Positions 35,812-45,373 of a stretch of DNA of 64,000 nucleotides are shown here, piece after piece; within the stretch, counting starts at the first letter, position 1, and each line of letters opens with the position of its first letter. The DNA comes from Nostoc parmelioides FACHB-3921 (GTDB lineage Bacteria > Cyanobacteriota > Cyanobacteriia > Cyanobacteriales > Nostocaceae): the NCBI RefSeq assembly GCF_014696625.1, contig NZ_JACJQL010000021.1, positions 46,960-110,959 on the forward strand. The letters are read 5' to 3'. The notes under the pieces were generated by a model. It was not told the DNA's origin and searched no databases. It saw only the letters and a program-made list of their open reading frames with translations. The translations under genes and the position numbers were made by a program.

Positions 35812-36432
35812 AAATAATTTTGGATTGAATAAGATTGAATTTGGCGATCGCTAGTTAACTACTGCGATCGCTTTATTATATTTAAGTTTGTTGTTAAAAA
35901 TTGTCGTTATAAAAAGGCAAAGGGCAGATTGTGATTTGAATCAAATTATGATTCAAAGGACACAGATGGTGAAGCAGTGCGGTCTTGGGGGTCTCCCCCA
36001 TGAGCAACTGCTGTTAGCGAAGCGTTAGCGACGTACTCCTGCGGAGAAGCAAGCTACGCGTAGCGTCTCGCAGAGAAGGAGCGTCACCTGAAGGGCAAAG
36101 GGGCAAAGAATCCGAAAGTTAAAATTAGAAACATTACAGCAAGATATTGCGTAGGCGTAGCCCGTCGTAGACATCGCATCTGAACAGCTAAAGCATGGAG
36201 AATATACTCAATATGATGATGAGTCCTTGCCTAATTTGCTGGAAAATATCAAAGTACGAGGGCAGAGTAAGCTAAAGCGGGATAGCTGACAATGAATTAC
36301 ATTGTGTTTTACACAAAAATAACTGACGACATAGAAATTTTTATAGTATTACATCAATCAAGAGATGTTGAAGGCGAATTTTCGTAACTTATAGTTATTT
36401 ATTAAATGCTATTGACCTAAGTAATTACTCTT
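35812..36432. repeat. intergenic block of Nostoc interspersed repeats
   Basis: No gene is supported in these 620 bp. Two GCGATCGC octamers (35844-35851 and 35864-35871) around TAGTTAACTACT, followed by TTTATTATATTT, may terminate the glycine-rich gene. From about 35975 to 36090 runs a palindromic repeat mosaic with GGGGGTCTCCCCC, GTTAGCGAAGCGTTAGCGAC and CTACGCGTAGCGTCTC. Positions 36148-36176 match, in reverse and with one mismatch in 29, a segment inside the AAA-WD40 gene at 45402-45430. Confidence 0.75.
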
Positions 36433-37329
36433 TCATCCAGGATTCACTGGCGAATATTCCCCAAATTGCCAACGCAGAGAACAAGCATTTCTAATTTTCA
36501 ACACCTGCTCAATATCAAACTCTACTAAACGTTGTGCGCCAGCAAACTCACTTAATCTCTCTGCATCCCAAATTACCTTTGCTTTTCCAGTCAATTGCAA
36601 TGTGTGACCTTGAGCAAAATCGATAAACAATAAACCTGCTTTGGGATTGACAATCAAGTTACCAAAGGTCTGAAACATATTATTACCAGAGTAATCGGGA
36701 AACACAAGTTTATTACTATTCACAACTTGCACAAAACCCGGAAAGCCACCCCGGTGGGAAGCATCAGCCCCACTTTCTGGATGATAACTGGCGATGAAAA
36801 ATGTGTCAGATTGGGCTATCCAAAGTTGATTTGTATCACTCAAGGTATCTCTAATAAAAGCTTCAGTTTTTCCTAATGAATCAGTTACAGTTTTTTCTAT
36901 GTGACGTACCTGGATGTATTTAGGACAGTTAAAAAATGCTTGTTGAATTTGTACTTTGACATTCTCATGATTTACCTCTGCTTTGCCATTTAAACGTAAA
37001 CGCCTGCGGTTTGTTAAATCAATTACTAATAGACCAATATCATTGTTATTTTGTAAATTGTGGTGTACGGGATCGATATGTATGAGGGTTACATTAATCT
37101 GTAAGTTCTGTTCATTCAATACTTGTACAAAACCAGGTTGTCCTGTTAATAAAGATGCCCAGACTTTACCGTTTACATCCACTGTACTTGCAACTGCTAA
37201 TTGTTGCGTGCAAAGGAATTCTTGAGCAGATGGCTTGATTGTGCTGCTGATGACGTGACACAGACGTTGCGCCTCGTCTCTCACCCCCGCCTGGGTTTGG
37301 ACTGTAATTTCTCCATCATGAAAAGACAT
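36433..37329 (-). CDS. pyridoxamine-phosphate-oxidase-like FMN-binding protein
   Basis: Protein of 298 residues from ATG 37329 (MSFHDGEITVQTQAGVRDEA); a longer start at 37413 would add a 28-residue hydrophobic tail lacking in the family. It has two PNPOx split-barrel units: ASTVDVNGKVWASLLTGQPGFVQV (40s-60s) and FIASYHPESGADASHRGGFPGFV (about 175-205), the latter the best conserved block of the family. Such proteins bind FMN or similar flavins; the substrate is unknown. A glutathione transferase gene lies upstream on the same strand, and the pair may serve detoxification. Confidence 0.82.
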   Translation of the reverse strand: MSFHDGEITVQTQAGVRDEAQRLCHVISSTIKPSAQEFLCTQQLAVASTVDVNGKVWASLLTGQPGFVQVLNEQNLQINVTLIHIDPVHHNLQNNNDIGLLVIDLTNRRRLRLNGKAEVNHENVKVQIQQAFFNCPKYIQVRHIEKTVTDSLGKTEAFIRDTLSDTNQLWIAQSDTFFIASYHPESGADASHRGGFPGFVQVVNSNKLVFPDYSGNNMFQTFGNLIVNPKAGLLFIDFAQGHTLQLTGKAKVIWDAERLSEFAGAQRLVEFDIEQVLKIRNACSLRWQFGEYSPVNPG

Positions 37330-37462
37330 TGTATTAATTCGTAATTTATAATCAATGAATTTAGACAATTTGATAAAGATGTATGAAAAAGTAAAAATAG
37401 ATATTGAATTCATCTTTATTTTTACTTTTAACTTCGAGTGAAGTGACAGAAATTTTCAAGTT

Positions 37463-38059
37463 TTAAAGTCCTGGCATTCCAATGTAACCAGGTAGTTGTT
37501 TTATCCGCTCAACCCACGCAATCACATTTGGATAGGTATCGAGAGATATTTTGCCATCTGGAGCTAGCGCAATGTAAGGGAAACAGGCAACATCTGCAAT
37601 TGTCGGGCGGTTTAGTTCTAGCCATTGGCGATCGCTCAAATGTTCGTCGAATACTTTCAGGACTTCAGCTGCTTTTTCTGTGGCTAGTTCCACATCTAGA
37701 GGAATTTGAAACAGATGATAAAGCCTAGCAAATTCTGGCCCCTGACGAATGTAGTTAGCTGCGGTGAACAACCATTGCATAACTTTGCTCGTGGACTGGG
37801 CATCAGTTGGCAACCAATTTTCATTCCCATAACGCTGCGCCAAATAAATCAAAATTGCATGAGAATCTCGCACCACAATATCCCCATCCACAAGTATAGG
37901 AAGTTGACCAAAAGGATTGAGTTTCATGTATTTTGAAGATTTGTGTTCTTTGGTTGCAAAATCAAGCAATATCTGTTCATGCTCAACACCCAGTAGCGAC
38001 AGCATCAATCGCACTTTGTGGCAATTTCCGGAAAGTTCAAAATGATACAGCTTTATCAT
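37463..38059 (-). CDS. glutathione S-transferase
   Basis: Protein of 198 residues with the standard two-domain GST layout. The thioredoxin-like N-terminal domain is MIKLYHFELSGNCHKVRL, with NPFGQLPIL as the cis-proline loop and VRDSHAILIYLA as the gamma-Glu binding segment. The all-helical C-terminal domain has the N-capping-box-like TIADVACFPYIALA. It conjugates or reduces small electrophiles with glutathione. It is on the same strand as the PNPOx-like gene, 133 bp upstream of it. Confidence 0.92.
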   Translation of the reverse strand: MIKLYHFELSGNCHKVRLMLSLLGVEHEQILLDFATKEHKSSKYMKLNPFGQLPILVDGDIVVRDSHAILIYLAQRYGNENWLPTDAQSTSKVMQWLFTAANYIRQGPEFARLYHLFQIPLDVELATEKAAEVLKVFDEHLSDRQWLELNRPTIADVACFPYIALAPDGKISLDTYPNVIAWVERIKQLPGYIGMPGL

Positions 38060-38317
38060 GATATTTCTTTCATGCGTAAATAGTTTAATTTCACTATCTC
38101 AATCTTCTGTATCTGTAGAGAAATGATATTGTGCAATTTCTATACATTTATTAAATATTCTTCATATAATCCGAACTTTCAAGATCAGTTTTGGGTTGAT
38201 TGTGATCGCCATAACTGATCTTGGCGATCGCATAATTTTATGGTATTGCAATCAACATTGCGGTTCTGCAAATATATCTATAAATGATTCAGATATACCA
38301 GGACATACTCAAAAATT

Positions 38318-41300
38318 GTGGCTACTCTCAAAGCTTCTCAACAAGGACTCGCAAGGATTAAACAAGCTAGAAGTGAAAAGAGTTGGTCTGTTGATGATTT
38401 TAGATGGATAGAGTTAGCCAGTGAAGTTTTAGGAGTCTCTTGGAAAGAAAAAGGTGTTCTCGCTATTGGTATATCAGAAGGAACCTGGAAACGTTTCTTA
38501 GCTGGAAAGCAGGCAATTAATTCTGAGGCATTTAAAGCCTATTGTCAGGTGCTTGGGCTGAATTGGGAAGAGGTAGCACAAGAGAAAGAAGCAAGGGAGC
38601 AGGGGAGCAGAGGTGCAGAGGTACAGGAGAAAAATTCCCCCCATATCTCTATCTCCCCATCTCCGTCTCCTCTTACAGATTGGGGTGAAGCACCGGATGT
38701 ATCAATTTTTTACGGACGTTGTGAAGAACTGGAAATTGTTAAGCGATGGGTGACAGAGGAAAATTGTCGCCTGGTGACGTTGCTAGGAATGGGTGGGATT
38801 GGGAAAACGACACTTTCTGTCAAGCTGACGCAGGAAATTATTACCAGCAGAGGTGAAATATCAATTTCTCAGTTTCCTCAATACATAATCTGGCGTAGTC
38901 TCCGCAACGCGCCACCTGTGGAAGATATTTTGGCTCAATTGATTCAATTTTTTTCTGAACAGCAACAAACAAATTTACCAAGTGAGTTAAGCGCTAGAAT
39001 TTCGCTGTTACTCAAATATTTACGTTCGTCGCGCTGTCTGATGATTCTGGATAATGCTGAATCAATTTTACAGGCAGGCGATCGCACTGGTCGTTATCGT
39101 CCTGGATGTGAAGGTTACGGTCAACTTCTGCAATATGTAGCAGAGACTTCCCACCAAAGTTGTGTGATTCTCACTTCGCGGGAAAAGCCCCAAGGACTCG
39201 CTAAGTATGAAGGGGAGAGTTTGCCAGTGCGTTCTCTGCAACTTACTGGGTTATTAGAAACAGAAGGGCGCGAATTATTTCACGTTAAAGGTAAATTTAC
39301 TGCTACCTCAGACCAATGGCAAGTTTTAATTTCCCGCTATGGCGGTAATCCGCTAGCACTGAAAATTGTAGCCTCTTCTATCCGCGACTTTTTTGACGGT
39401 AATATTTCCCAATTCCTCGAAATTTCCCAGCAAGGTATATTCATCTTTGATGATATTCGTGACTTGCTAGATCAACAGTTCCATCGCCTTACAGCTTTGG
39501 AAAGAGAAATTATGTACTGGTTAGCTATCAACCGCGAACCTATTTCTCTAGCAGAGTTACAAGCCGATTTTGTGGCTCATGTCCCACCCCGCGAATTGCT
39601 AGAGTCACTAAGTTCACTCCAAAGGCGTTCTTTAATCGAAAAAAGTGCTGGTGGCTTTACTCAGCAACCTGTGGTGATGGAGTATGTCAGCAATCAGTTA
39701 ATTGAGCAAGTTTGTCAAGAAATCGGGCAGTGGGGAATAAAAAAGCCATTTTCTTCACCTACTCCTTTATTTACAAGTCATGCACTCATTAAGGCGCAAG
39801 CTAAAGATTATGTGCGGGAGAGCCAAATTAGTCTGATCCTTCAGCCGATTATCGATAGATTAATTACAGAACTTGGTAGCTTAGAAAACATAGCTAATTG
39901 TCTGACTCATATCCTTTCCACTTTACGCGGAAAATCGCCGCAAGTAACGGGCTATGCTGGGGGAAATGCTCTAAATCTGCTACATCAAGCACAAATTGAC
40001 CTCAGTGGCTATGATTTTTCCGGTTTAACTGTATGGCAAGCTTATCTTCAGGGCGTAAACTTGCATGATGTTAATTTTTCCAATTCAGATTTATCTCACT
40101 GTGTTTTTACGGAAACTTTAGGTAATATTTTATCGGCTGCTTTTAGTCCAGATGGTCAACTTTTAGCTACCTGCGACACCGATTGTCATGTCCGTGTGTG
40201 GGAAGTGAAAACAGGTAAATTATTACTCATTTGTCAAGGACATACTAACTGGGTGCGGTTTGTGGTGTTTAGCCCGGATGGCGAAATTTTGGCGAGTTGC
40301 GGTGCTGACCAGAATGTTAAACTCTGGAATGTCCGAGACGGTGTTTGTATAAAAACGTTAACAGGACATGAGCATGAGGTATTTTCTGTAGCATTTCATC
40401 CAGAAGGTGAGATTTTAGCCAGTGCAAGCGGCGATCGCACTGTTAAACTTTGGAATATCCACGATGGTACTTGCTTGCAAACGTTGACAGAACATACAGA
40501 TTGGGTACGTTGCGTTGCTTTCAGTCCTGATGGGCAAACCTTAGCAAGTAGTGGTGCTGACCACACAATTAAACTTTGGGATGCGCGTCAGGGTAAATGT
40601 TTGAGAACTTTGCAAGCGCATACAGGATGGGTGCGTTCGGTGGCGTTTAGTTTAGATGGACAAACCTTGGCTAGTGCAAGTGGCGATCGCACAATTAAAA
40701 TCTGGAATTATCATACAGGTGAATGCCTGCAAACTTACACCGGACATACTAACAGCGTCTACTCCATTGCCTATAGTCCTGATAGTAAAATTTTAGTCAG
40801 TGGTAGTGGCGATCGCACTGTCAAAATTTGGGATTGTCAAACTAACGCTTGCATCAAAACTCTACATGGACATACCAATGAAGTTTGTTCCGTCGCCTTT
40901 AGCCCAGATGGTCACACGCTAGTATGTGTCAGTTTAGACCAAAGCGTTAGGCTGTGGGATTGTTTTACTGGTCAATGCTTAAAGACTTGGTACGGTAATA
41001 CAGATTGGGCATTACCTGTAGCTTTTAATCCTGTTCGCGCAGCGTTCTCCGTAGGAGTTGGGCGAATTTTAGCCAGTGGTAGTAATGACAAAACAGTTAA
41101 GCTGTGGGATTGGCAAACTGGCAATTGCATTAGAAGCTTAGAAGGGCATACAGATTTTATTTATGGAATTGCTTTTAGTCCAGATGGACAAATCTTAGCA
41201 AGTGCAAGTACAGATTCTTCAGTGAGGCTGTGGAATATTAGCATAGGTCAATGTTTCCAAATTTTACTGGGACATACAGATTGGCTATATGCCGTTGCTT

Positions 41301-41995
41301 TTCATCCCCAAAATAAAATACTTGCAACTGGTAGCGCCGATTGTACAGCCAAGCTATGGGATATTAGCACAGGTCAATGTCTCAAAACCTTGAGCGAACA
41401 TACCGATAAAATCATAGGAATTGCTTGGAGTCCAGATGGGCAAATTTTAGCTACCGCCAGTGCTGACCAATCGGTAAAATTGTGGGATTACAGCACAGGT
41501 AATTGCATCAGCACATTACAAGGACACAACAGCCGCGTATATTCAGCCATTTTTAGTCCTGATGGAAAAATCATCGCTACTTGCAGCACTGACCAAACAG
41601 TGAAACTATGGAATGTTAACACTGGTAAATGCCTCAAAACATTGACTGGACATACAAACTGGGTATTTGCCGTTGCACTTAGTCCAGATGGAAAAACCCT
41701 TGCTAGTGCATCCCATGACCAAACTGTGAGAATTTGGAACATCAACACAGGAGAATGTCACCATGTCTGCGTTGGGCATACACATTTAGTATCTTCCGTA
41801 GCTTTTAGTCCAGATGGGGAAGTAGTTGCTAGTGGTTCTCAAGACCAAACTGTAAGGATTTGGGATGAGAAAACGGGCAAATGTATCAAGATTTTGCGGG
41901 CGAAACGGCTTTATGAGGGGATGAATATTACTGGCGTGAAAGGGTTAACCGATGCGACGATTTTAACGCTGCAATCTTTGGGTGCTGTGGTTTAG
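38318..41995 (+). CDS. NB-ARC (STAND) ATPase with 14 WD40 repeats
   Basis: Protein of 1225 residues starting with GTG. The N-terminal 90 residues are a helical domain (ISEGTWKRFLAGKQAINSEAF) seen in cyanobacterial STAND proteins. A repeat-derived linker follows (about 90-125). The NB-ARC ATPase has GMGGIGKTT (157-165) and Walker B CLMILDNAES. A short pentapeptide-like stretch (LSGYDFSGLTVWQAYLQGVNL) leads into 14 WD40 repeats to the end, enough for two seven-bladed propellers. Blade 8 carries about eight extra residues (VRAAFSVG) from a short repeat at 41033-41060. STAND proteins are signal sensors that oligomerise; several are phage or stress sensors. No effector domain is obvious, so the N-terminal domain may recruit one. 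Confidence 0.9.
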   Translation: MATLKASQQGLARIKQARSEKSWSVDDFRWIELASEVLGVSWKEKGVLAIGISEGTWKRFLAGKQAINSEAFKAYCQVLGLNWEEVAQEKEAREQGSRGAEVQEKNSPHISISPSPSPLTDWGEAPDVSIFYGRCEELEIVKRWVTEENCRLVTLLGMGGIGKTTLSVKLTQEIITSRGEISISQFPQYIIWRSLRNAPPVEDILAQLIQFFSEQQQTNLPSELSARISLLLKYLRSSRCLMILDNAESILQAGDRTGRYRPGCEGYGQLLQYVAETSHQSCVILTSREKPQGLAKYEGESLPVRSLQLTGLLETEGRELFHVKGKFTATSDQWQVLISRYGGNPLALKIVASSIRDFFDGNISQFLEISQQGIFIFDDIRDLLDQQFHRLTALEREIMYWLAINREPISLAELQADFVAHVPPRELLESLSSLQRRSLIEKSAGGFTQQPVVMEYVSNQLIEQVCQEIGQWGIKKPFSSPTPLFTSHALIKAQAKDYVRESQISLILQPIIDRLITELGSLENIANCLTHILSTLRGKSPQVTGYAGGNALNLLHQAQIDLSGYDFSGLTVWQAYLQGVNLHDVNFSNSDLSHCVFTETLGNILSAAFSPDGQLLATCDTDCHVRVWEVKTGKLLLICQGHTNWVRFVVFSPDGEILASCGADQNVKLWNVRDGVCIKTLTGHEHEVFSVAFHPEGEILASASGDRTVKLWNIHDGTCLQTLTEHTDWVRCVAFSPDGQTLASSGADHTIKLWDARQGKCLRTLQAHTGWVRSVAFSLDGQTLASASGDRTIKIWNYHTGECLQTYTGHTNSVYSIAYSPDSKILVSGSGDRTVKIWDCQTNACIKTLHGHTNEVCSVAFSPDGHTLVCVSLDQSVRLWDCFTGQCLKTWYGNTDWALPVAFNPVRAAFSVGVGRILASGSNDKTVKLWDWQTGNCIRSLEGHTDFIYGIAFSPDGQILASASTDSSVRLWNISIGQCFQILLGHTDWLYAVAFHPQNKILATGSADCTAKLWDISTGQCLKTLSEHTDKIIGIAWSPDGQILATASADQSVKLWDYSTGNCISTLQGHNSRVYSAIFSPDGKIIATCSTDQTVKLWNVNTGKCLKTLTGHTNWVFAVALSPDGKTLASASHDQTVRIWNINTGECHHVCVGHTHLVSSVAFSPDGEVVASGSQDQTVRIWDEKTGKCIKILRAKRLYEGMNITGVKGLTDATILTLQSLGAVV

Positions 41996-41999
41996 AAGT

Positions 42000-42218
42000 T
42001 TAGGAAGTTTTTTCTGGAATATTTAAACGCCACAGCTTTTCTAACTTGGTAATTCGGCGGCGGACAATTTGCGCTTGACACTTGCGATAGCCAGTAATTG
42101 CTAAAAGTACAATTAGCGGTAGAGAAATAATTAAATATCCTGTTAGCGGATTTATCGCAATATCATTCTGTTTGTTGGGATGAACTTGAGCTTGAACAGC
42201 TAGTTGTAAATATATCAT
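42000..42218 (-). CDS. small single-pass membrane protein
   Basis: Protein of 72 residues with one membrane helix (GYLIISLPLIVLLAITGY) followed by a basic cytoplasmic tail (KCQAQIVRRRITKLEKLW). It follows the DUF4278 gene by 30 bp on the same strand and is probably expressed from the same conserved promoter. No family recognised. Confidence 0.65.
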   Translation of the reverse strand: MIYLQLAVQAQVHPNKQNDIAINPLTGYLIISLPLIVLLAITGYRKCQAQIVRRRITKLEKLWRLNIPEKTS

Positions 42219-42248
42219 TATTCAAAACCTACATTTTTTTATTTACTA

Positions 42249-42425
42249 CTAATGAATATAGGTAACACCGCGATATTTAAGCTGAGATTTGCTAGGAGTT
42301 TTAATTGTTGTATGTTTGACAATGTTGTAACTAACTCCGCGATACTTTGCAGTAGTAAAATCTTGCTGCTCAGGTAATAAGGCGGTGCTTGCTTGATAAT
42401 GAAAACCGCGATAAGACAATATCAT
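42249..42425 (-). CDS. DUF4278 small protein
   Basis: A 58-residue gene below the usual length cut-off. It contains three copies of the YRGxxY motif: YRGFHY, YRGVSY and YRGVTY. This is the hallmark of DUF4278, a small family abundant in cyanobacteria with no assigned function. It starts at ATG 42425, about 38 bp after the -10 of a conserved promoter copy on the minus strand, and ends 30 bp before the small membrane protein gene. Confidence 0.8.
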   Translation of the reverse strand: MILSYRGFHYQASTALLPEQQDFTTAKYRGVSYNIVKHTTIKTPSKSQLKYRGVTYIH

Positions 42426-42463
42426 AAATTAATCTCTGTGATTGACTAGCGTTTACTGTTATC

Positions 42464-42507
42464 ACAATAAGATTTACCTGAATTTAAGTCGATATATAAA
42501 AGTTATG
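42464..42507 (-). promoter_or_regulatory. conserved promoter copy 5 (DUF4278 pair)
   Basis: Minus strand: CATAACTTTTATATATCGAC (42507 to 42488) is followed after 18 bp by TATTGT (42469-42464). It is divergent from copy 6. The upstream box is slightly degenerate. Confidence 0.6.
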
Positions 42508-42626
42508 CAGTTTTAGAAGCTCAACCAGACTTAACTTTTCACTAACTATTATTTCCACTTATAAGTTGTAATTCCTGAGATTAACCATAAATCGAATTGT
42601 TTTTGGTATCCACCAGCGAGCAAAAT

Positions 42627-42671
42627 CCTTAACTTTTCTGTATCGACTGTTGAATAGACAAATTCTATAAA
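42627..42671 (+). promoter_or_regulatory. conserved promoter copy 6 (M15 peptidase)
   Basis: CTTAACTTTTCTGTATCGAC (42628-42647), an 18-bp spacer, then TATAAA (42666-42671). An additional CTTAACTTTTC lies at 42530-42540. It is 24 bp before the ATG at 42695, so the leader is very short and holds GGAG at 42683-42686. Confidence 0.8.
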
Positions 42672-42694
42672 GAAATTGTCTTGGAGAATCAACC

Positions 42695-43537
42695 ATGCTG
42701 AAAGTAAAAGATGTAATTGAAAAAGGTGACACAGGTTTAGTCAGAGGTCTGAGCCTGCAAATCATTGCAGTTATGAACTCAATCTCGCCCAATGTTTTAG
42801 TTGACTTCAGCGATCTCAACATCGATGTGAATGGAAATCAAATCAATCCCTTTGTGCAACCAGCAGCCAAAGAATCACTCCGATTAGCACTCAAGCAACG
42901 GGGTACTAGACTAGTTGTAAACTCAGTCTATCGCACAGTTGCTCAACAGTACTTGCTACGAAAACAGTTTGAGCGTAAGCTATTTGGCATTACGGCTGCG
43001 GCTTTACCAGGTTCTAGTAATCATGAAAGTGGGTTAGCGTTAGATATTGAAGATCCTGATGGGTGGGAACGATTTTTTGAACCTCATAACTGGATACGGT
43101 TGGGGCGAGATTTTGACTATCCTCACTACGACTACAGGCTTCCGGGTGCAACCAAGCGAAATTTGGGCAAAATTGGTATCAGTGCATTTCAACGCTTGTG
43201 GAATCAGTATAATCCCAACGACCTCATTGCAGAAGATGGTAGCTTCGGGCCACAAACGGAAGCGCGTTTAGCAAATTCCCCGGTAGATGGTTTTAAACTG
43301 CTGTTCCCCCGTACTTTACGACTTCAATCGCCTCCCTTACAAGGTGATGATGTTACTAAGGTGCAAGAAGCATTGCTGAGAGCGAAAATTACGCAAATCA
43401 ATCTCCAAGTAACAGGAATATTTGATTCCGAAACTGAGCAAGCTGTCAAGCAATTTCAGGCGGCAACTCAGAAATTGGCTGTGGATGGAATTGTCGGCCC
43501 GATGACTCTGCAAGAATTAGGACTTGAGTATGACTAA
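42695..43537 (+). CDS. M15-family peptidase (VanY-like) with peptidoglycan-binding domain
   Basis: Protein of 280 residues. The M15 zinc ligands are His110 and Asp117 in SNHESGLALD and His144 in DYPHYDY. A PG_binding_1 domain occupies about 210-278 (VTGIFDSETEQAVKQFQ, DGIVGPMTLQELG). There is no signal peptide, so it is either released by lysis, exported by another route, or acts inside as an endolysin-like enzyme. It cuts peptide stems of cell-wall peptidoglycan. Its stop overlaps the following TPR gene by 8 bp. It lies just after conserved promoter copy 6. Confidence 0.88.
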   Translation: MLKVKDVIEKGDTGLVRGLSLQIIAVMNSISPNVLVDFSDLNIDVNGNQINPFVQPAAKESLRLALKQRGTRLVVNSVYRTVAQQYLLRKQFERKLFGITAAALPGSSNHESGLALDIEDPDGWERFFEPHNWIRLGRDFDYPHYDYRLPGATKRNLGKIGISAFQRLWNQYNPNDLIAEDGSFGPQTEARLANSPVDGFKLLFPRTLRLQSPPLQGDDVTKVQEALLRAKITQINLQVTGIFDSETEQAVKQFQAATQKLAVDGIVGPMTLQELGLEYD

Positions 43538-44807
43538 TACTATCAATACAAGCTCTCAAGATGGTCAAGAACTTCAGATTAGCCATGTCCTCAATGATTA
43601 CCTGCAAGCTATTGAGGAGCTAAAATCAGACGTATCGGCACAGCAAGCCTTAGCTGTTTTGTTAGCGCGGGATGCAGTTCACGCAGAACTCATGTTGAAG
43701 GTGGCTCGCATACCGCCAGATGAAGTTAGCAAACTTATGGAGTTGGATAGGCGACTGAAGGCTCAAACCAACAAGATTGTCAAAGCTGGACAACTGAAAG
43801 ACTGGCGCAGCAGCATTCATCCGCCAGCAGAAGCTTGGTGGTGGTTTTTGGAACAGGATGAACCAGATCCTTGGAATCGCTTTGATGCGATTTGGGATGG
43901 GCTGACAACCATTAATCTTACGGCTGTGGTCAGTTTTTTAACAATGTTCAGTTCGCAATTTATTGTAAGTGGCCTGGATTTGCTAACAACCTTCGGATTA
44001 GTTGGGAATGGGGCAGTTGCACTGCTAGTTTTTGGTAGCCTGACGCAATCCGGACGAGAGAAGTTAAAAAAACTGTTGCATCAATTGAAATTACCTGCAC
44101 GTTATTGCAGTGAAGTATCCTTTGGAATTTCGGCATTTTTATTACTGGGTGCAATTTGTTTGCAAAACTCATTACCTCAGTTGGCGAATTATTACTATCA
44201 ACGTGGGGTGAAAAGTTTTGCTAAAGCCGAATTTACCGAGGCTAAAAATGAATTGAAGCAAGCGATCGCATTTAATTCCGGTAACTTTGATGCTCATCTC
44301 CTGCTGGGTAAAACCTACGAGAATTTGGAGAACTTAACCAATGCCCGTACTGAGTATATGCAGGCTTTACCCGGTAATAACGCTGAGACTTATAACAATT
44401 TAGGTCGCTTGTATCTTGGCGATCGAGATTACTTGACGGCGGAAAGTTTCTTTTTGCGAGGTTTAGATTTAGTCAAAGCTGATAATTTTGCCACTCGATA
44501 TTCGTTACTGACAAATCTCGGTTGGGTGCAGGTTGAGCAGAATCGTCATACAGAGGCGGGGAGAAGTTTGGTAAGTGCGATCGCCCTTAACCAAAAACAA
44601 CCTAGTAATCAACAGCGATGGGAAGCGAATTGTATATTTGCCAAGGTACTGGAAATGCAAAAGGACAGAAAAAGTGCGATCGCCCAATCCACAACCTGTG
44701 TGAATAATGCTTCTAGTTACACCACATTTGATTACCGTTGGGTGATTCTGGCAAGAAGGCGGCTAGAATCTGTCGGGACAGAAGGTGTTAATCTTAAGCA
44801 GAAGTAA
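43530..44807 (+). CDS. membrane protein with TPR repeats
   Basis: Protein of 425 residues from ATG 43530 (an in-frame TTG 6 bp earlier is less likely), overlapping the M15 gene by 8 bp. The N-terminal 120 residues are cytoplasmic and helical. Two or three membrane segments follow (TAVVSFLTMFSSQFIVSGLD, GAVALLVFG, ISAFLLLGAICL). The C-terminal half is four to five TPR units (AEFTEAKNELKQAIAFNSGN and following). TPRs usually scaffold complexes. The tight coupling with a peptidoglycan hydrolase suggests it anchors or controls that enzyme at the membrane. Confidence 0.8.
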   Translation: MTNTINTSSQDGQELQISHVLNDYLQAIEELKSDVSAQQALAVLLARDAVHAELMLKVARIPPDEVSKLMELDRRLKAQTNKIVKAGQLKDWRSSIHPPAEAWWWFLEQDEPDPWNRFDAIWDGLTTINLTAVVSFLTMFSSQFIVSGLDLLTTFGLVGNGAVALLVFGSLTQSGREKLKKLLHQLKLPARYCSEVSFGISAFLLLGAICLQNSLPQLANYYYQRGVKSFAKAEFTEAKNELKQAIAFNSGNFDAHLLLGKTYENLENLTNARTEYMQALPGNNAETYNNLGRLYLGDRDYLTAESFFLRGLDLVKADNFATRYSLLTNLGWVQVEQNRHTEAGRSLVSAIALNQKQPSNQQRWEANCIFAKVLEMQKDRKSAIAQSTTCVNNASSYTTFDYRWVILARRRLESVGTEGVNLKQK

Positions 44808-44897
44808 TAGGTATTAAAATTCTATTTTTATTGATCGTGTGTCAAATCCGAATCCAAAAGTGAATGAGTTACCTCCCACCCATAAATTCCTTATTTA

Positions 44898-45299
44898 CTA
44901 ATCAGCTTTATAAGGTGTATCTTCCGAATTTAAAAAAAGCGTATAACCATCAACTGGATAATCAACAGTACGTACAAATTCAGAAAATGGTAGTATTAAC
45001 TCATGCCAATCAGTAGAAATTATAATAGTTCGCAGGTTTTTATAAGGTATTTCTAACTTTTGCCTTATCAATCCAACATATTTATTTAACTGATGTAAAG
45101 CATTTTTTGCAGAAGAATTACTTGTTTTAATTTCTATTATTACTAATAGATCAAATTTATCTTTGGCTATGATGTCAATTGAACCATCTGAACCAAAAAT
45201 ATTTGGTAATTTAAATTCTGTTTTTATAGCTTGTAAACCTTCTTCAATTAAATGTAAATTCTTTACAAGATAATCTCTGATTTTTGCTTCTTTATTCAT
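44898..45299 (-). CDS. NucS/DUF91-like PD-(D/E)XK nuclease domain protein
   Basis: Protein of 133 residues. The core motif is GSIDIIAKDKFDLLVIIEIK (about 36-58): Asp in the first strand and ExK in the next, then a helix ALHQLNKYVGLI. This is the NucS/DUF91 C-terminal nuclease fold. Only the nuclease domain is present, without the N-terminal DNA-binding half of NucS. Function unknown; possibly repair or defence. It is 75 bp from the end of the AAA-WD40 gene on the same strand. Confidence 0.75.
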   Translation of the reverse strand: MNKEAKIRDYLVKNLHLIEEGLQAIKTEFKLPNIFGSDGSIDIIAKDKFDLLVIIEIKTSNSSAKNALHQLNKYVGLIRQKLEIPYKNLRTIIISTDWHELILPFSEFVRTVDYPVDGYTLFLNSEDTPYKAD

Positions 45300-45373
45300 A
45301 TTGGATTATTGCTGAATATTCCCCACTTCCAAAATATTGCATTTTCAGCACTTTTCTACGATACAACAGCTAC

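Noticed and set aside
40130..41900. Regularly spaced direct repeats resembling a CRISPR array or satellite
   Set aside because: The period of about 126 bp corresponds to 42-residue WD40 units in frame; the repeats are diverged and coding.
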